From: Paracoccus nototheniae
GTDB lineage: Bacteria > Pseudomonadota > Alphaproteobacteria > Rhodobacterales > Rhodobacteraceae
NCBI RefSeq assembly: GCF_004335005.1
Contig: NZ_RQRT01000001.1
Span: 62,001-126,000, forward strand
Direction of reading: 5' to 3'
Length of the DNA stretch: 64,000 nucleotides
In this document: one piece after another, positions 1 to 7,824 of the stretch
Layout: each line of letters starts with the position of its first letter
How positions within the stretch are numbered: position 1 is the first letter of the stretch
The notes under the pieces: generated by a model
The model's database searches: none
Seen by the model: the letters and a program-made list of their open reading frames with translations, nothing else
Told to the model about the DNA's origin: nothing
Program-made: the position numbers and the translations under genes

Positions 1-914
1 TTCGCGGCCTTGCGCACCCGGATGTCGTTCCAGGGCGACCCCTCGGTCCGCGACAGATGCCAGGTCCAGTTATGCGGCAGCGCGTTCGAGGTGATGGCGA
101 ACCCGTTGCCTTCCATCGCGGGAATCGTGTCGGGGGCCGGCGCCTCGATCCAGTCGACCTGCCCCGACATCAACGCCGCCGAACGCGCATTCGATTCCGG
201 CAGCGGGATCAGAACCAGACGGTCCAGCTTGGGGATGCGCGTCTCGTCCCAGTAATCGGCAAAGGGCACCAGCTCGGCCCGTTCGCGCGGCACGAATGAC
301 GTCATCATCCACGGCCCTGTCCCCGAGGGCTTGGCCGCGACCTGCTCCCAATCCTTGCCCAAAGCCTCCCAATTGGCCTGCGAGGACATCATCACCCAGG
401 CCAGCTGATAGGGCAGCGTGGCGTCGGGCTCATGCGTCACGATCTCCAGCGTCAGATCGTCGATGGCGCGATAGCTGGCAATGGCGGGAACGCGCGACTT
501 GCCCTGCGCCGACTGGCGGGGGTCGTATTGCTCGGCCCCTTCATCCAGCAGCTTGTCCAGATTCCAGACGACATTGGCCGCATTGAACGGGCTGCCGTCG
601 TGAAAGGTCACCCCCTCGCGCAGGGTAAAGGTCCAGCGGGTGCGGTCGGCCTCGTCGGCCTCCCAAGCGGTTGCAAGCCCCGGAACCAGCCCGGACGGGC
701 CATCGCCCTGCGTCAGATCCCAGTTGATCAGCGCGTCATAGACCGTATAGCCGATAAAGCGCAGCCCCTCGCCGCCCTGATCCGGCTGGCCTGTGGTCAG
801 CGGAATGTCGGCCGCCGTCATGCCGATGCGCAGCGTGCCCTGCGCCAGCGCGGGGGACGCCAGCAGGGCCGCGGACAAAGCCAGCGTCGCAAGTGCGGAT
901 TTCAGGTGCAGCAC
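1..914 (-). CDS. Peptide-type ABC transporter substrate-binding protein (3' end outside window)
   Basis: The gene reads leftward off the window, leaving about 304 codons of a family-5 (DppA/OppA-like) periplasmic binding protein. The likely start is GTG at 914, because AAAGGAG lies about 7 nt upstream and the nearby ATG frame closes after a few codons. Residues 1-24 form a signal peptide (hydrophobic ALATLALSAALLASPALA, then a cleavage-like ALA-Q). The mature part has the family's features: an opening such as GTLRIGMTAADIP, 'YDALINWD', a 'WTFTLREGVTFHDGSPFNA' segment and an 'NVVWNLDKLLD' helix. The ligand (peptide, nickel complex or similar) cannot be told from sequence. Transporter partners would lie to the left, beyond the window. 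Confidence 0.85.
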   Translation of the reverse strand, partial: MLHLKSALATLALSAALLASPALAQGTLRIGMTAADIPLTTGQPDQGGEGLRFIGYTVYDALINWDLTQGDGPSGLVPGLATAWEADEADRTRWTFTLREGVTFHDGSPFNAANVVWNLDKLLDEGAEQYDPRQSAQGKSRVPAIASYRAIDDLTLEIVTHEPDATLPYQLAWVMMSSQANWEALGKDWEQVAAKPSGTGPWMMTSFVPRERAELVPFADYWDETRIPKLDRLVLIPLPESNARSAALMSGQVDWIEAPAPDTIPAMEGNGFAITSNALPHNWTWHLSRTEGSPWNDIRVRKAA

Positions 915-1221
915 GTCATTCTCCTTTGATCAGGACTTTTGGGGCATGGTCGTTGCCGCCAGTCTGTCGCGCGGGATGCAAGCCGCCATCCCGCCACGAC
1001 CAAACCCGTCGGTGCATTCGGCAAAATCCCGAAAGCTGCCCATCGGCGCGCCGGATTGCCACCAATCCGTGCATGCGGCTAACGGCGCGGGATCAGACCC
1101 GGCGACGGCACGGCCTGATCGACACGGCCACCGGCAGCCCCGCGCCATCCGATCGCATCGCCCCCCTGCCCTTCCGGGGTTGCGGTGCAGCGTCTGCATG
1201 CCCTTTTGGTGCCGCATCGGC

Positions 1222-1241
1222 ATAACAGAGATATCTGTTAT
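1222..1241. promoter_or_regulatory. Inverted repeat, possible operator
   Basis: Two 8-bp arms, ATAACAGA and TCTGTTAT, are separated by GATA. The site lies in the AT-rich part of the divergent region between the binding-protein gene and the resolvase. The symmetry is seen directly; the binding factor is unknown. Confidence 0.4.
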
Positions 1242-1415
1242 CGACGATCCGACTGCGGCCCATATCATCATTATTTTCACTTTATGATGAGCACTTCAAT
1301 TCCCGAAAAGGACGATCCCGGCATTCGCCCGCTTCACGTCCTGGCGACGATGCGCCCCTTCGGCACCTGCGCCATTCGCGCGGGAAACAATGCGATCTTC
1401 TGGCCCACAGATCTC

Positions 1416-1444
1416 TTGCATTATTTTACAATCGACCGTTTAAT
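1416..1444 (+). promoter_or_regulatory. Putative sigma-70 type promoter of the resolvase gene
   Basis: TTGCAT at 1416 and TTTAAT at 1439 are separated by exactly 17 bp. They sit in a locally AT-rich stretch 33 nt upstream of the resolvase ATG. This is a match by eye to -35/-10 consensus only. Confidence 0.4.
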
Positions 1445-1477
1445 AACGCCTTATGATTTTGCAAACGGCCCCAAACC

Positions 1478-2359
1478 ATGCCCCTTATCGGCTATGCCCG
1501 CGTCTCGACCGAGGATCAGACCCCCCTGCCCCAGGTGCAGGCCCTGACGGCGGTCGGTTGCGGGCAGGTTCTTCAGGAACAGGCCTCGGGCGGTGACCGC
1601 GCCCGTCCGGTGCTGGCGCGGTTGCTGGACCGGGTCGCCCCCGGCGACACGCTGGTCGTGGTCAGGATCGACCGGCTGGCCCGGTCCCTGTCGCATCTGC
1701 TCGAGGTGATCGAGCGGCTGGAGGCCAAGGGCGCCTTCTTCCGCTCGATCGAGGATCCGATCGACACGGCCAGCCCGCAGGGCAAGTTCACGCTGCAGGT
1801 GCTGGGGGCGGCGGCGGAATTCGAACGGGCGCTGATCCGTGAACGGACAAAGGCGGGTCTGGCCAGCGCCCGTCTTGAGGGACGTGTCGGCGGCAATCCA
1901 GGCCTGCGGGCGCGTGACCCCGCTGCCCTGCGCAAGGTCCGGCTGGCCCGCCGCGATGGCTATCTGGACCGGCTGGCCCAGACCGCCCCGGACTGGGTGC
2001 CCGCGATCCGCCGCCTGCGCCCCGGCATGGCATGGGAGGATGTCCTGCGCATCGTCAACGCCCCCCTGCCCCAGGCCCGCCGCTGGACGCAGGCCCGCCT
2101 GCTGCGCGCCACCCGGGCCTATGTGCGCGAAGGGTTCCTGCCCGCCACCGTGCTGGACCGGGCCGCCCGCCGGGATCGCGACGACCGCCTGCCCGCCCTG
2201 GTCGCCGCCATCAAGGGCGCCGATCCCGACATCACCCTGCAGGCCATCTGCGACCGGCTGGAATCGATGCGCGAGCGCACGCCGCGCGGGCGGACAACAT
2301 GGCAGCCCTCATCGGTCAGAATGCTGCTGGCACAAGCCGAGAGGCTGGGAATGCTGTGA
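1478..2359 (+). CDS. Serine recombinase (resolvase/invertase family) with long C-terminal region
   Basis: 293 aa. The N-terminal ~140 residues are a classical small serine recombinase catalytic domain. The nucleophile is Ser10 in 'GYARVSTEDQ', with conserved arginines at Arg8 and in 'RIDRLARS' (residues 63-70), a 'QGKFTLQVLGAAAEFERALIRERT' segment and the E-helix. After residue ~145 there are about 150 residues where classical resolvases have a ~40-residue DNA-binding domain. They seem to hold two recombinase-type helix-turn-helix stretches (around 170-210 and 240-290, the latter 'ITLQAICDRLESM' followed by 'WQPSSVRMLLAQAERLG'). It sits next to parB/parA/rep, so multimer resolution of the replicon is the natural inference; DNA inversion or transposon resolution is also possible. 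No strong Shine-Dalgarno sequence is visible. Confidence 0.88.
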   Translation: MPLIGYARVSTEDQTPLPQVQALTAVGCGQVLQEQASGGDRARPVLARLLDRVAPGDTLVVVRIDRLARSLSHLLEVIERLEAKGAFFRSIEDPIDTASPQGKFTLQVLGAAAEFERALIRERTKAGLASARLEGRVGGNPGLRARDPAALRKVRLARRDGYLDRLAQTAPDWVPAIRRLRPGMAWEDVLRIVNAPLPQARRWTQARLLRATRAYVREGFLPATVLDRAARRDRDDRLPALVAAIKGADPDITLQAICDRLESMRERTPRGRTTWQPSSVRMLLAQAERLGML

Positions 2360-2386
2360 CGCCAGGCGCCACCACCCCCAGCACCG

Positions 2387-2403
2387 GGTTTCGCAGCGAA
2401 ACC
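2387..2403. promoter_or_regulatory. parS-like centromere palindrome 1
   Basis: GGTTTCGCAGCGAAACC is a perfect 17-bp palindrome around a central A. It lies just beyond the 3' end of parB. The same sequence with a different central base recurs at 3437 (inside parB) and 4988 (upstream of parA), so these are the likely ParB binding sites of this replicon. Confidence 0.75.
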
Positions 2404-2404
2404 G

Positions 2405-3514
2405 CTAGCGTTCCAGCAGAGCCTGAATTTCCACCATCAGGCTGTCCATCAACTCGCTGGTGATCGCCGCCCCCTCAAGCCTCAGGATATGGCCCTGCGT
2501 GTCTTGCGAGCGCCGGATCGTCACGCCACTGGACGTGCGCAGCGTCTTGTCGTTGATCCAGCCCGTCACCGGCTGGCTTTTGCGCGGCCGCCCGCCCTTG
2601 CGCAGGTCACGCTCGGTCGGATCGATGGTGGTGATGGCGGGCTGGATAGTCTGCCATTCCTCCTCCGCATCCGCAGGTGGGTGCTCGGACAGAGCCTGAC
2701 GCAGCCGCGCCTCGGCGCCCTGACGCAGGGCCTGGGCCAGTTGCAGCCCCCTTCTTTCGGTCAGACCCTCGGGGAATTGCAGCATGTCGCCCAGTTCCTC
2801 GAAGATCAGCGCAAAAGACCGGATTTTGGACCTTTTGGCCTTGGACCCGGTGGCGAACAGCTTGTCCACCGCATCTTCGGTATTGGCAAAGGCGCCATGA
2901 TTGGCCGCGATGACGGCAATCCGACCGCGTTCGAAATGGCTCAGCTGCTCGCGGACCTCGTTTTCCTCGATCATCGAGACGAAGGCGCTGCCATTGTCGG
3001 CATGGGGCCGGACAATGGCCCTGATGGTGCGGTATTTCTCGGCCTCGGTCAGCTCCAGCAAGCCCCGGACGGCCAGCAGCCGGCGATAACCCGACAGCAG
3101 ACCATAACGCTGCCCCTTGGGCCCGGGCGCCTGCAATTCGAACACCTCGATGGGCAGGCGCAACCCATGCGCGGCGATCGACAGCCGCAGCTCCAGCATC
3201 TCGGGCTCGCCCATCGACATGCGGTCGCGGATCATCGCATCCGCGTCGATATCGCCGACCGCAATCTCGGTCATCAGCAAGCCCTGCGCCTGCGCGGCGG
3301 CAAGGCGCGCGGCATCGGCCTCGGTTCGTGCGCGGGCGGCGCGGCTGTCGGTGCCGCCCGCATGGCTGTGCAGCGCGCTGTCTGCGGCAACCTGGGCGAT
3401 CGGCGCGATGCCGCGCGCGCTGGCCGGGCGGTCGAAGGTTTCGCTGCGAAACTCTTCCTCGATCCGGCTCAGGTCATCGGTGCTTGGGGTTTCAAGACGC
3501 CTGCGCTTAGCCAT
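2405..3514 (-). CDS. parB: ParB-family partition protein
   Basis: 369 aa, the centromere-binding partner of ParA in plasmid segregation. The N-terminal ~95 residues are polar (ParA-interaction region in the family). A ParB/RepB nuclease-like core follows, with 'GLRLPIEVFEL', 'YGLLSGYRRLLAVRGL' (the G-x-R-R motif) and 'SMIEENEVREQLSHFERGRIAV', and then a helix-turn-helix region. A low-complexity linker leads to a C-terminal segment ending 'SELMDSLMVEIQALLER' that could dimerise. The start overlaps the parA stop by 8 bp, so the two are translationally coupled in a parA-parB operon. A parS-like palindrome lies inside the coding sequence at 3437-3452. Homology class is clear; the exact subfamily is not assigned. 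Confidence 0.92.
   Translation of the reverse strand: MAKRRRLETPSTDDLSRIEEEFRSETFDRPASARGIAPIAQVAADSALHSHAGGTDSRAARARTEADAARLAAAQAQGLLMTEIAVGDIDADAMIRDRMSMGEPEMLELRLSIAAHGLRLPIEVFELQAPGPKGQRYGLLSGYRRLLAVRGLLELTEAEKYRTIRAIVRPHADNGSAFVSMIEENEVREQLSHFERGRIAVIAANHGAFANTEDAVDKLFATGSKAKRSKIRSFALIFEELGDMLQFPEGLTERRGLQLAQALRQGAEARLRQALSEHPPADAEEEWQTIQPAITTIDPTERDLRKGGRPRKSQPVTGWINDKTLRTSSGVTIRRSQDTQGHILRLEGAAITSELMDSLMVEIQALLER
3437..3452. promoter_or_regulatory. parS-like palindrome 2, inside parB
   Basis: GGTTTCGCTGCGAAAC matches the sites at 2387 and 4988 at every position except the variable central base; only the outermost C is lost (T at 3453). It lies within the first ~26 codons of parB on the opposite strand, where it could let ParB bind its own gene. 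Confidence 0.65.
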
Positions 3515-4901
3515 CGGACTTCTCCTCCCGTTCGGCCTTTTCCAACTGCAGATCGCGCCACCAAGCGCCCAGGATCAGTTCCTTGACCTCGGCCCAGGTA
3601 CGATCGAACGTCTCGCGCCCGCGGACATAGGTCTCTCGGTTGAACTCTCGGTAATCGGCCTCATAGATGCCGTTCACCTGCTCGCCCGCCTGCCCGACCA
3701 TCGCGGTCAGTTCCTGACGGTATGTCGTCATGAAATCGCCGAAATAGGCCTGGATGACATTGGCCAGATCGGTCTGCTGACCCGCCTCGAACCGGGTGAT
3801 GATCGCACGCACCGCATCCCATTCAAAGCGCATTTCCGGCAGCCCGTCGCGGCGCCGGGCCTTGTTCTCGCCATCCTCGACGCTGGCGAAGGTGGAATAC
3901 AGCATGTCGAAGAACCGCCCCGTCGAGTCGAATTCCAGGAAGGTCGCGCCAAGCGGCACCAGCAGGATATCGGCAGCCGCCAGCGCATTGATGGTCAGGT
4001 AGCCAAGGGCAGGGGGGGTGTCGATGAAGATCAGATCGTATTCGTCAAAGATCTTGTCATGGCTCAGCCCATTGGCCAGCGCGTCCCACAGGGGCCAGCT
4101 GCGCAGGCCCATGCGCCAGACCGGCACCTGAAATTCCGCCCAGTAGAGGTTCAGCTGCGCACCCAGCAGGTCGATATTGGGCCAGTGGGTCGGCTGGATC
4201 AGGTCGCGGGCGGTGATCTTCAGCGCCTCGGTCAGGGTCTCGTCGAAGGGCAGGGGGGCTTGGCCTGCCGCCTCCCGCACCCGGTTTTCCCCCTGCAGGG
4301 CCAGGGCGTAATCCTTGGCCAGCAAGGGGAAGGCCGTCGACCATTCGTCCTGCACCTGCCCGCCCATGATCGAGGTCATGCTGCCCTGGCTGTCCAGATC
4401 GATGACCAGCACCTTGTATCCGTCCAGCGCCGCCGACATCGCCAGATGCGCCGCGGTCGAGGTCTTGCCGACGCCGCCCTTGAAATTGGCAACGGCAATG
4501 GTCTTGGCGGGCAGGCCCTTGGGTCGCCATGGCTGGTATTCCCGATCCGCCGCCCCTTCGGTCGCGAAATGGTCGCGCAGGCGCAACACCTCGTCCAGCG
4601 TGAACCATTTCGAGTTCCCCTCGCCACTGCCTTGGGGCAGCTCGGGAAACTTGCGCAACACGCGCCGGAAATGGGCGGTGGCCACCGGGATCAGATAGCG
4701 GCAGACTTCCCAGGTGGAAAACCGGCGCAGCCGCTTGCGACCGTCGGGGGCATAGCCGCGTTCGGCCAGATCCTGACGCCCGCGCGAGGCAAAGGCGGCC
4801 GCCTTTGCGAATCGGGCGGTCCCGATCGGCTCGGACAGGCGCTTGGCGGCACGGGCGGGGTCGATGTTAAAATAGGGGGGAAGTGGCTCTTTGCCTGACA
4901 T
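3507..4901 (-). CDS. parA: ParA-family partition ATPase (type Ia, with N-terminal DNA-binding region)
   Basis: 464 aa from the ATG at 4901; in-frame upstream codons exist but the MSGKEPLPPY start has an AGGA-like site close by and fits the family. Residues ~1-130 are an N-terminal extension with a MerR/HTH-like region ('RRFSTWEVCRYLIPVATAHFRRVL'), as in autoregulatory type Ia ParA proteins. The ATPase starts with the deviant Walker A 'VANFKGGVGKTSTAAHLA' (signature Lys then GKT), then 'VLVIDLDSQGSMT' (A' motif) and 'YDLIFIDTPPALGYLTINALAAAD' (Walker B region). It drives segregation together with ParB and probably represses the parAB promoter. parB follows with an 8-bp overlap. Its upstream region is the replication origin region, transcribed divergently from rep. 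Confidence 0.93.
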   Translation of the reverse strand: MSGKEPLPPYFNIDPARAAKRLSEPIGTARFAKAAAFASRGRQDLAERGYAPDGRKRLRRFSTWEVCRYLIPVATAHFRRVLRKFPELPQGSGEGNSKWFTLDEVLRLRDHFATEGAADREYQPWRPKGLPAKTIAVANFKGGVGKTSTAAHLAMSAALDGYKVLVIDLDSQGSMTSIMGGQVQDEWSTAFPLLAKDYALALQGENRVREAAGQAPLPFDETLTEALKITARDLIQPTHWPNIDLLGAQLNLYWAEFQVPVWRMGLRSWPLWDALANGLSHDKIFDEYDLIFIDTPPALGYLTINALAAADILLVPLGATFLEFDSTGRFFDMLYSTFASVEDGENKARRRDGLPEMRFEWDAVRAIITRFEAGQQTDLANVIQAYFGDFMTTYRQELTAMVGQAGEQVNGIYEADYREFNRETYVRGRETFDRTWAEVKELILGAWWRDLQLEKAEREEKSDG

Positions 4902-4987
4902 CTCGATCCTGCTGCGATGTATCGGGTTTCTGCGCATTGTGCTGAAACTCTCGCACATCGGATCGCAGATTGGAATTCCGCGATCGA

Positions 4988-5004
4988 GGTTTCGCCGCGA
5001 AACC
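4988..5004. promoter_or_regulatory. parS-like palindrome 3, upstream of parA
   Basis: GGTTTCGCCGCGAAACC is a perfect 17-bp palindrome around a central C and identical in both arms to the site at 2387. It lies 87 bp upstream of the parA start, between parA and the iterons, where ParB binding could also affect parAB transcription. Confidence 0.75.
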
Positions 5005-5040
5005 CTTGAAATCATCAGAGTCAGGCGTCCCAAAGCTTGT

Positions 5041-5100
5041 AGAGTCTTTATGGACTTTAGAATCTTTGCATAATTATTATGATTTTAAACCAATGAATTA
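5041..5100. other. AT-rich block of the replication origin (candidate DNA-unwinding element)
   Basis: By hand count only 14 of 60 bases are G or C (about 23%), in a replicon otherwise strongly GC-rich. It ends about 10 bp before the first iteron, the usual position for the unwinding element of an iteron origin. It may also hold the divergent parA and rep promoters. I see no confident DnaA box. Confidence 0.6.
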
Positions 5101-5110
5101 CGTCAGGTTC

Positions 5111-5362
5111 GGTATCCGCCTACGGGATCAGGGGTGTCCGTCTACAGGGCGTGGGGTGCCCGTTTGCAGGGCGGGGGGCACCGATTCGCGGGAACAGGGG
5201 CATCCGGATGCGGGATTGGGCAAAACAAGGGCGGGATCGACGGCAAATGGGTGCCCGGCCTGTTCCTGCGTCCTGTAAACGGGTGCCTTCAGGTCGGCGC
5301 CATCAGGACAGGTGCCCGTCTACGGGAGGGTGGGAAACTCGGTTGGGGTGCCCGTTTGATGG
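5111..5362 (+). repeat. Iteron array of the replication origin (oriV)
   Basis: Five 16-bp iterons begin at 5111, 5133, 5155, 5177 and 5199, exactly 22 bp apart, so they lie on one helix face. Examples are GGTATCCGCCTACGGG and GGTGTCCGTCTACAGG; the family consensus is roughly GGTGYCCGTYTRCRGG, and the fourth and fifth copies are the most diverged. Further copies are a partial one at 5250, an inverted one at 5272-5287, and direct copies at 5311-5326 and 5347-5362. The last ones are close to the rep start and could mediate autorepression or handcuffing. Rep, encoded just downstream, is the expected binding protein. Confidence 0.85.
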
Positions 5363-5416
5363 TTGTTTGCAGGTTCCTTTTGGCGCAACATCGGGACAGA
5401 TCAGACGAGCAGAGCC

Positions 5417-6589
5417 ATGGACGATATTCCCCGCGATCAGCTGTCGGGCGCCCTGCGACGAGGCGCCGTCAAAAAGCATGTGGCGGCGATCCATGTGTCG
5501 GGCAAGCTGACCCTGCTGCAACGCAAGCTGTCGAACGTGCTGTTGCTGAACGCCTATGACACGCTGACCAGCCGGACCAGCCATCAGATCGATGCGCGGA
5601 CGCTGTGCCTGATGATCGGCTATAACAGCAACGACATGGACACGCTGAAACAGTCGCTGCGCGGGCTGGTCGAGACGGTGGCGGAATGGGACATGCTGGA
5701 CGAAAAGGGCCAGCAGGAATGGGGCGTGTCCAGCCTGCTGAGCTATGCCAAGCTGAAGGGCGGGGTTTGTGAATATGCCTATTCCCCGGCTTTGGCGGAA
5801 AAGCTGCACGACCCCAAGATGTTCGCGCTGATCAACCTGAACATTCAGCGGCGCTTTACGTCCGGCCATGCGCTGGCGCTGTATGAGAACTGTTATCGGT
5901 TCGTGCGGACGGGTTCGACCGGCTGGTGGCAGCTGGATCTGTTCCGTCGCCTGATGGGGGTCGAGGGGTCGGCCTATTACGAGGTCTTTAAGCAGCTGAA
6001 CGCCAAGATCATCAAGCCCGCGGTGGCCGAGGTGAACAAGACCAGCAACATCATCCTGACGCCCGAGATCCACAAGCAGGGCAGGGCGGTCACGCAGATC
6101 CGGTTCCGGATCACCGAAAATCCCCAGCTGGCCATTCTGGACATGGACGACGGCGAGGGGATGCGCCATGGGGCGGTTTATGCCCGGTTGCGCGTGCTGG
6201 GCGTCAGCGACCGGCTGGCCCGGCAATGGCTGGCGGCCCATGGCGAGGGGCAGGTTGCCGCCAAGCTGGACTATGTCGAGACCCGGCAAAATGTCAAAAG
6301 CAAGCTGGGCTATCTGACCGCCGCGCTGGACGGGAATTTCGGGGCAGGGGAGGGGGCCGCCCCCCCGGTGCCCGATGCCGTGGTCGCCATCAGCCCCGGG
6401 GCCGAACGTCTGCGCCGCATCCTCGAGATCATCAAGACCCGCACGCCGACGCAGCGCGACGCCGACAAGCGGCTGTTCGTCAGCCAGCTGACCGATGCGC
6501 GCGCCCGGGCGGATTTCGAACGGCATGGATGGATGTCGCCGCTGAACGCCCGGCGGATTGCTGAATTCTGGGAAGAGATGTCCTTGTAA
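5417..6589 (+). CDS. Iteron-type plasmid replication initiator (Rep_3/RepB-like, winged helix)
   Basis: 390 aa. The start MDDIPRDQ at 5417 is preferred over an upstream in-frame ATG at 5363 because it lies beyond the last iterons and fits the family. The N-terminal half resembles the RepA/RepB initiators with tandem winged helices: 'KLTLLQRKLSNVLLLNAYDTL', 'LCLMIGYNSNDMDTLKQSLRGLVETVAEWDML', then 'LINLNIQRRFTSGHALALYENCYRFVRTGSTGWWQLDLFRRLMGV' and 'YYEVFKQLNAKIIKPAVAEVNKTSNI'. It should bind the upstream iterons, open the AT-rich block and recruit the replisome. It is transcribed away from parAB. A 22-bp hairpin separates its stop from the convergent ArsA-like gene. Confidence 0.9.
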   Translation: MDDIPRDQLSGALRRGAVKKHVAAIHVSGKLTLLQRKLSNVLLLNAYDTLTSRTSHQIDARTLCLMIGYNSNDMDTLKQSLRGLVETVAEWDMLDEKGQQEWGVSSLLSYAKLKGGVCEYAYSPALAEKLHDPKMFALINLNIQRRFTSGHALALYENCYRFVRTGSTGWWQLDLFRRLMGVEGSAYYEVFKQLNAKIIKPAVAEVNKTSNIILTPEIHKQGRAVTQIRFRITENPQLAILDMDDGEGMRHGAVYARLRVLGVSDRLARQWLAAHGEGQVAAKLDYVETRQNVKSKLGYLTAALDGNFGAGEGAAPPVPDAVVAISPGAERLRRILEIIKTRTPTQRDADKRLFVSQLTDARARADFERHGWMSPLNARRIAEFWEEMSL

Positions 6590-6596
6590 GCCGCGT

Positions 6597-6618
6597 GCGA
6601 TGCCCCAAGGGGCGTCGC
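6597..6618. terminator. Hairpin between convergent rep and ArsA-like genes
   Basis: GCGATGCCCC and GGGGCGTCGC pair across an AA loop with one mismatch/wobble. It fills the 30-bp gap between two convergent stop codons, so it could end transcription from both sides. There is no T-tract, so it is a weak intrinsic terminator by sequence. Confidence 0.4.
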
Positions 6619-6619
6619 C

Positions 6620-7564
6620 TCAGGGCAACGTGTCGCCGCCCAGGGCCAAGGCGAGATCCTGCAGCGGCGCGACCCCCGTGGGTTCGGACGGCGTCTGCGC
6701 GATCTGCGCCATCGGCAGGTCGGGCCAGACCTGCCGCAGCGGCGCCAGACGGGCAGCGGTCGCATCGGGCGTCTGGTTCGGGGGAATGCGGTTCACCACG
6801 ATCGCGCCCAGGGGGATGCCGCCCTGATCCAGCGCGCGACCCAGGGCCAGCGTCTCTTGCACGGGCATCCGTTCGGGCGTGGTGACGGCGACGAAGGTCG
6901 TGCGGGCGGGGTCGGTCATGTGGTCGCGCAGCCCGGCCAGCCGCGCGCGACGGCGTGTCAGGGTCTGGCGGATGGCCTCGCTGCGCGGATCGCCCCCGGC
7001 ACTGCCCGTGGCCAGCGCGCGGGCGCGGGCGGAAAAGCGGTCGGCCTCGACCCGGTTGGCGATCATGCCGTCGGTCCAGGCGGTCATCATCTCTGGCAGG
7101 GCCAGCAGGGTCAGCGTGTGGCCGGTGGGCGCCGTGTCCAGAACCAGATGGTCGATGGTCTCGCCGATGCCTGCGGCAAGTTCGGCGATGCGGTCCAGAA
7201 GCGCGGCCTCGGCCATGCCGGGGGCGTGGCGGGCGCGCGACAGGTGGCGGTCGATCTCGGCCCGGCCGCCGCGTGGCATGACCTGCGCCAGAAAATCCCC
7301 GACCTGCGCCAGATGGTCGGTCACGGCCTGATCGGGGTCCAGCTCGATCGCGGTCAGGTTCGGGGCGATGGTCACCGGATGCGGGCCGATTGCGCGTTCG
7401 AAGAGATGCCCCAGATTATGCGCCGGATCGGTCGAGACCAGACAGACCCGCCGCCCCCGTCCCGCCAGCGCCAGCGCCGCGCTGGCCGAGACGGTGGTCT
7501 TGCCCACGCCGCCCTTGCCGCCAAAGACGATCAGCCCCCGCCGTCCCAGCAGATCTAGCAGCAT
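6620..7564 (-). CDS. ArsA/Get3-family ATPase in a cstA operon
   Basis: 314 aa, a single-domain P-loop ATPase of the ArsA/Get3 (TRC40) class within the SIMIBI group. Visible motifs: deviant Walker A 'VFGGKGGVGKTTVSASAALALA' near the N-terminus, 'LVSTDPAHNLGHLF' (the DPAH switch), and 'LVLDTAPTGHTLTLLALPEMM' (DTAPTGHTL signature). Start MLLDLLGRRG at 7564 is chosen because it overlaps the preceding gene by 10 bp; a longer in-frame start exists but would run deep into that gene. No arsenite-binding Cys set of classical ArsA is seen and no arsenic genes are nearby. Its partners are a CstA-type transporter and a small CC-ended protein, so an assembly, regulatory or membrane-targeting role for that transporter is a better inference than arsenite export. 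Confidence 0.85.
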   Translation of the reverse strand: MLLDLLGRRGLIVFGGKGGVGKTTVSASAALALAGRGRRVCLVSTDPAHNLGHLFERAIGPHPVTIAPNLTAIELDPDQAVTDHLAQVGDFLAQVMPRGGRAEIDRHLSRARHAPGMAEAALLDRIAELAAGIGETIDHLVLDTAPTGHTLTLLALPEMMTAWTDGMIANRVEADRFSARARALATGSAGGDPRSEAIRQTLTRRRARLAGLRDHMTDPARTTFVAVTTPERMPVQETLALGRALDQGGIPLGAIVVNRIPPNQTPDATAARLAPLRQVWPDLPMAQIAQTPSEPTGVAPLQDLALALGGDTLP

Positions 7565-7824
7565 CGGATGTGATCCAGCGGCGAATGGGGCATCCCCATC
7601 CGCCGGTGCCAGTCGTGGAAATCGTCCCACATCAGCGGCATCAGTTCCAGCGTATAGGGCGTGGCGGGGTTGGGGATGCCAAGCGCCTCGGAAAACACCA
7701 GCAGCCGGAACAGGTCGTCGCGGTCCCGCGCCGCGCGCGCCAGCAGCTGGCGATAGGGGGCGCGGTAATATTCCGCCAACCCCTGCGCGATGGCCTGCCA
7801 GCGGCTGGTCTGCTGGCCCGTCAT
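7555..7824 (-). CDS. Small conserved protein ending in Cys-Cys ('cory-CC-star'-like)
   Basis: 89 aa from the ATG at 7824, which overlaps the cstA stop as ATGA. Charged and aromatic, no membrane segment: 'QGLAEYYRAPYRQLLARAARDRDDLFRLLVFSEALGIPN', then 'LMPLMWDDFHDWHRRMGM', ending 'LDHIRCC' at the stop codon. I recall a family named for a C-terminal CC-stop that accompanies CstA transporters and ArsA-like ATPases; size, ending and neighbours all fit, but I could not verify the family name. The terminal Cys pair could bind a metal or be a lipid or client-recognition tail for the ATPase. Function unknown. Confidence 0.75.
   Translation of the reverse strand: MTGQQTSRWQAIAQGLAEYYRAPYRQLLARAARDRDDLFRLLVFSEALGIPNPATPYTLELMPLMWDDFHDWHRRMGMPHSPLDHIRCC

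Larger units (their letters stand above)
915..1477. other. Divergent intergenic region, no gene supported
   Basis: This stretch separates the leftward binding-protein gene from the rightward resolvase gene. Short open frames occur but lack ribosome binding sites and show no recognisable protein. The right part (about 1210-1470) is clearly more AT-rich than its surroundings. It contains an inverted repeat and a promoter-like pair, listed separately. Confidence 0.6.

Noticed and set aside
3117-4898. Rightward ~590-codon open frame opposite parA/parB
   Set aside because: Antisense shadow of ParA and the start of ParB; low-complexity product without family features.
5111-5362. Possible short CRISPR-like array
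   Set aside because: Units are 16 bp, degenerate and spaced every 22 bp beside a rep gene, with one inverted copy; this is an iteron array, and no cas genes exist here.
6620-7564. Arsenite-pump ATPase (arsenic resistance)
   Set aside because: Single ABC-unrelated P-loop domain of Get3 size, no arsB, arsC, arsD or arsR nearby, and no classical ArsA cysteine set; the operon partner is cstA.
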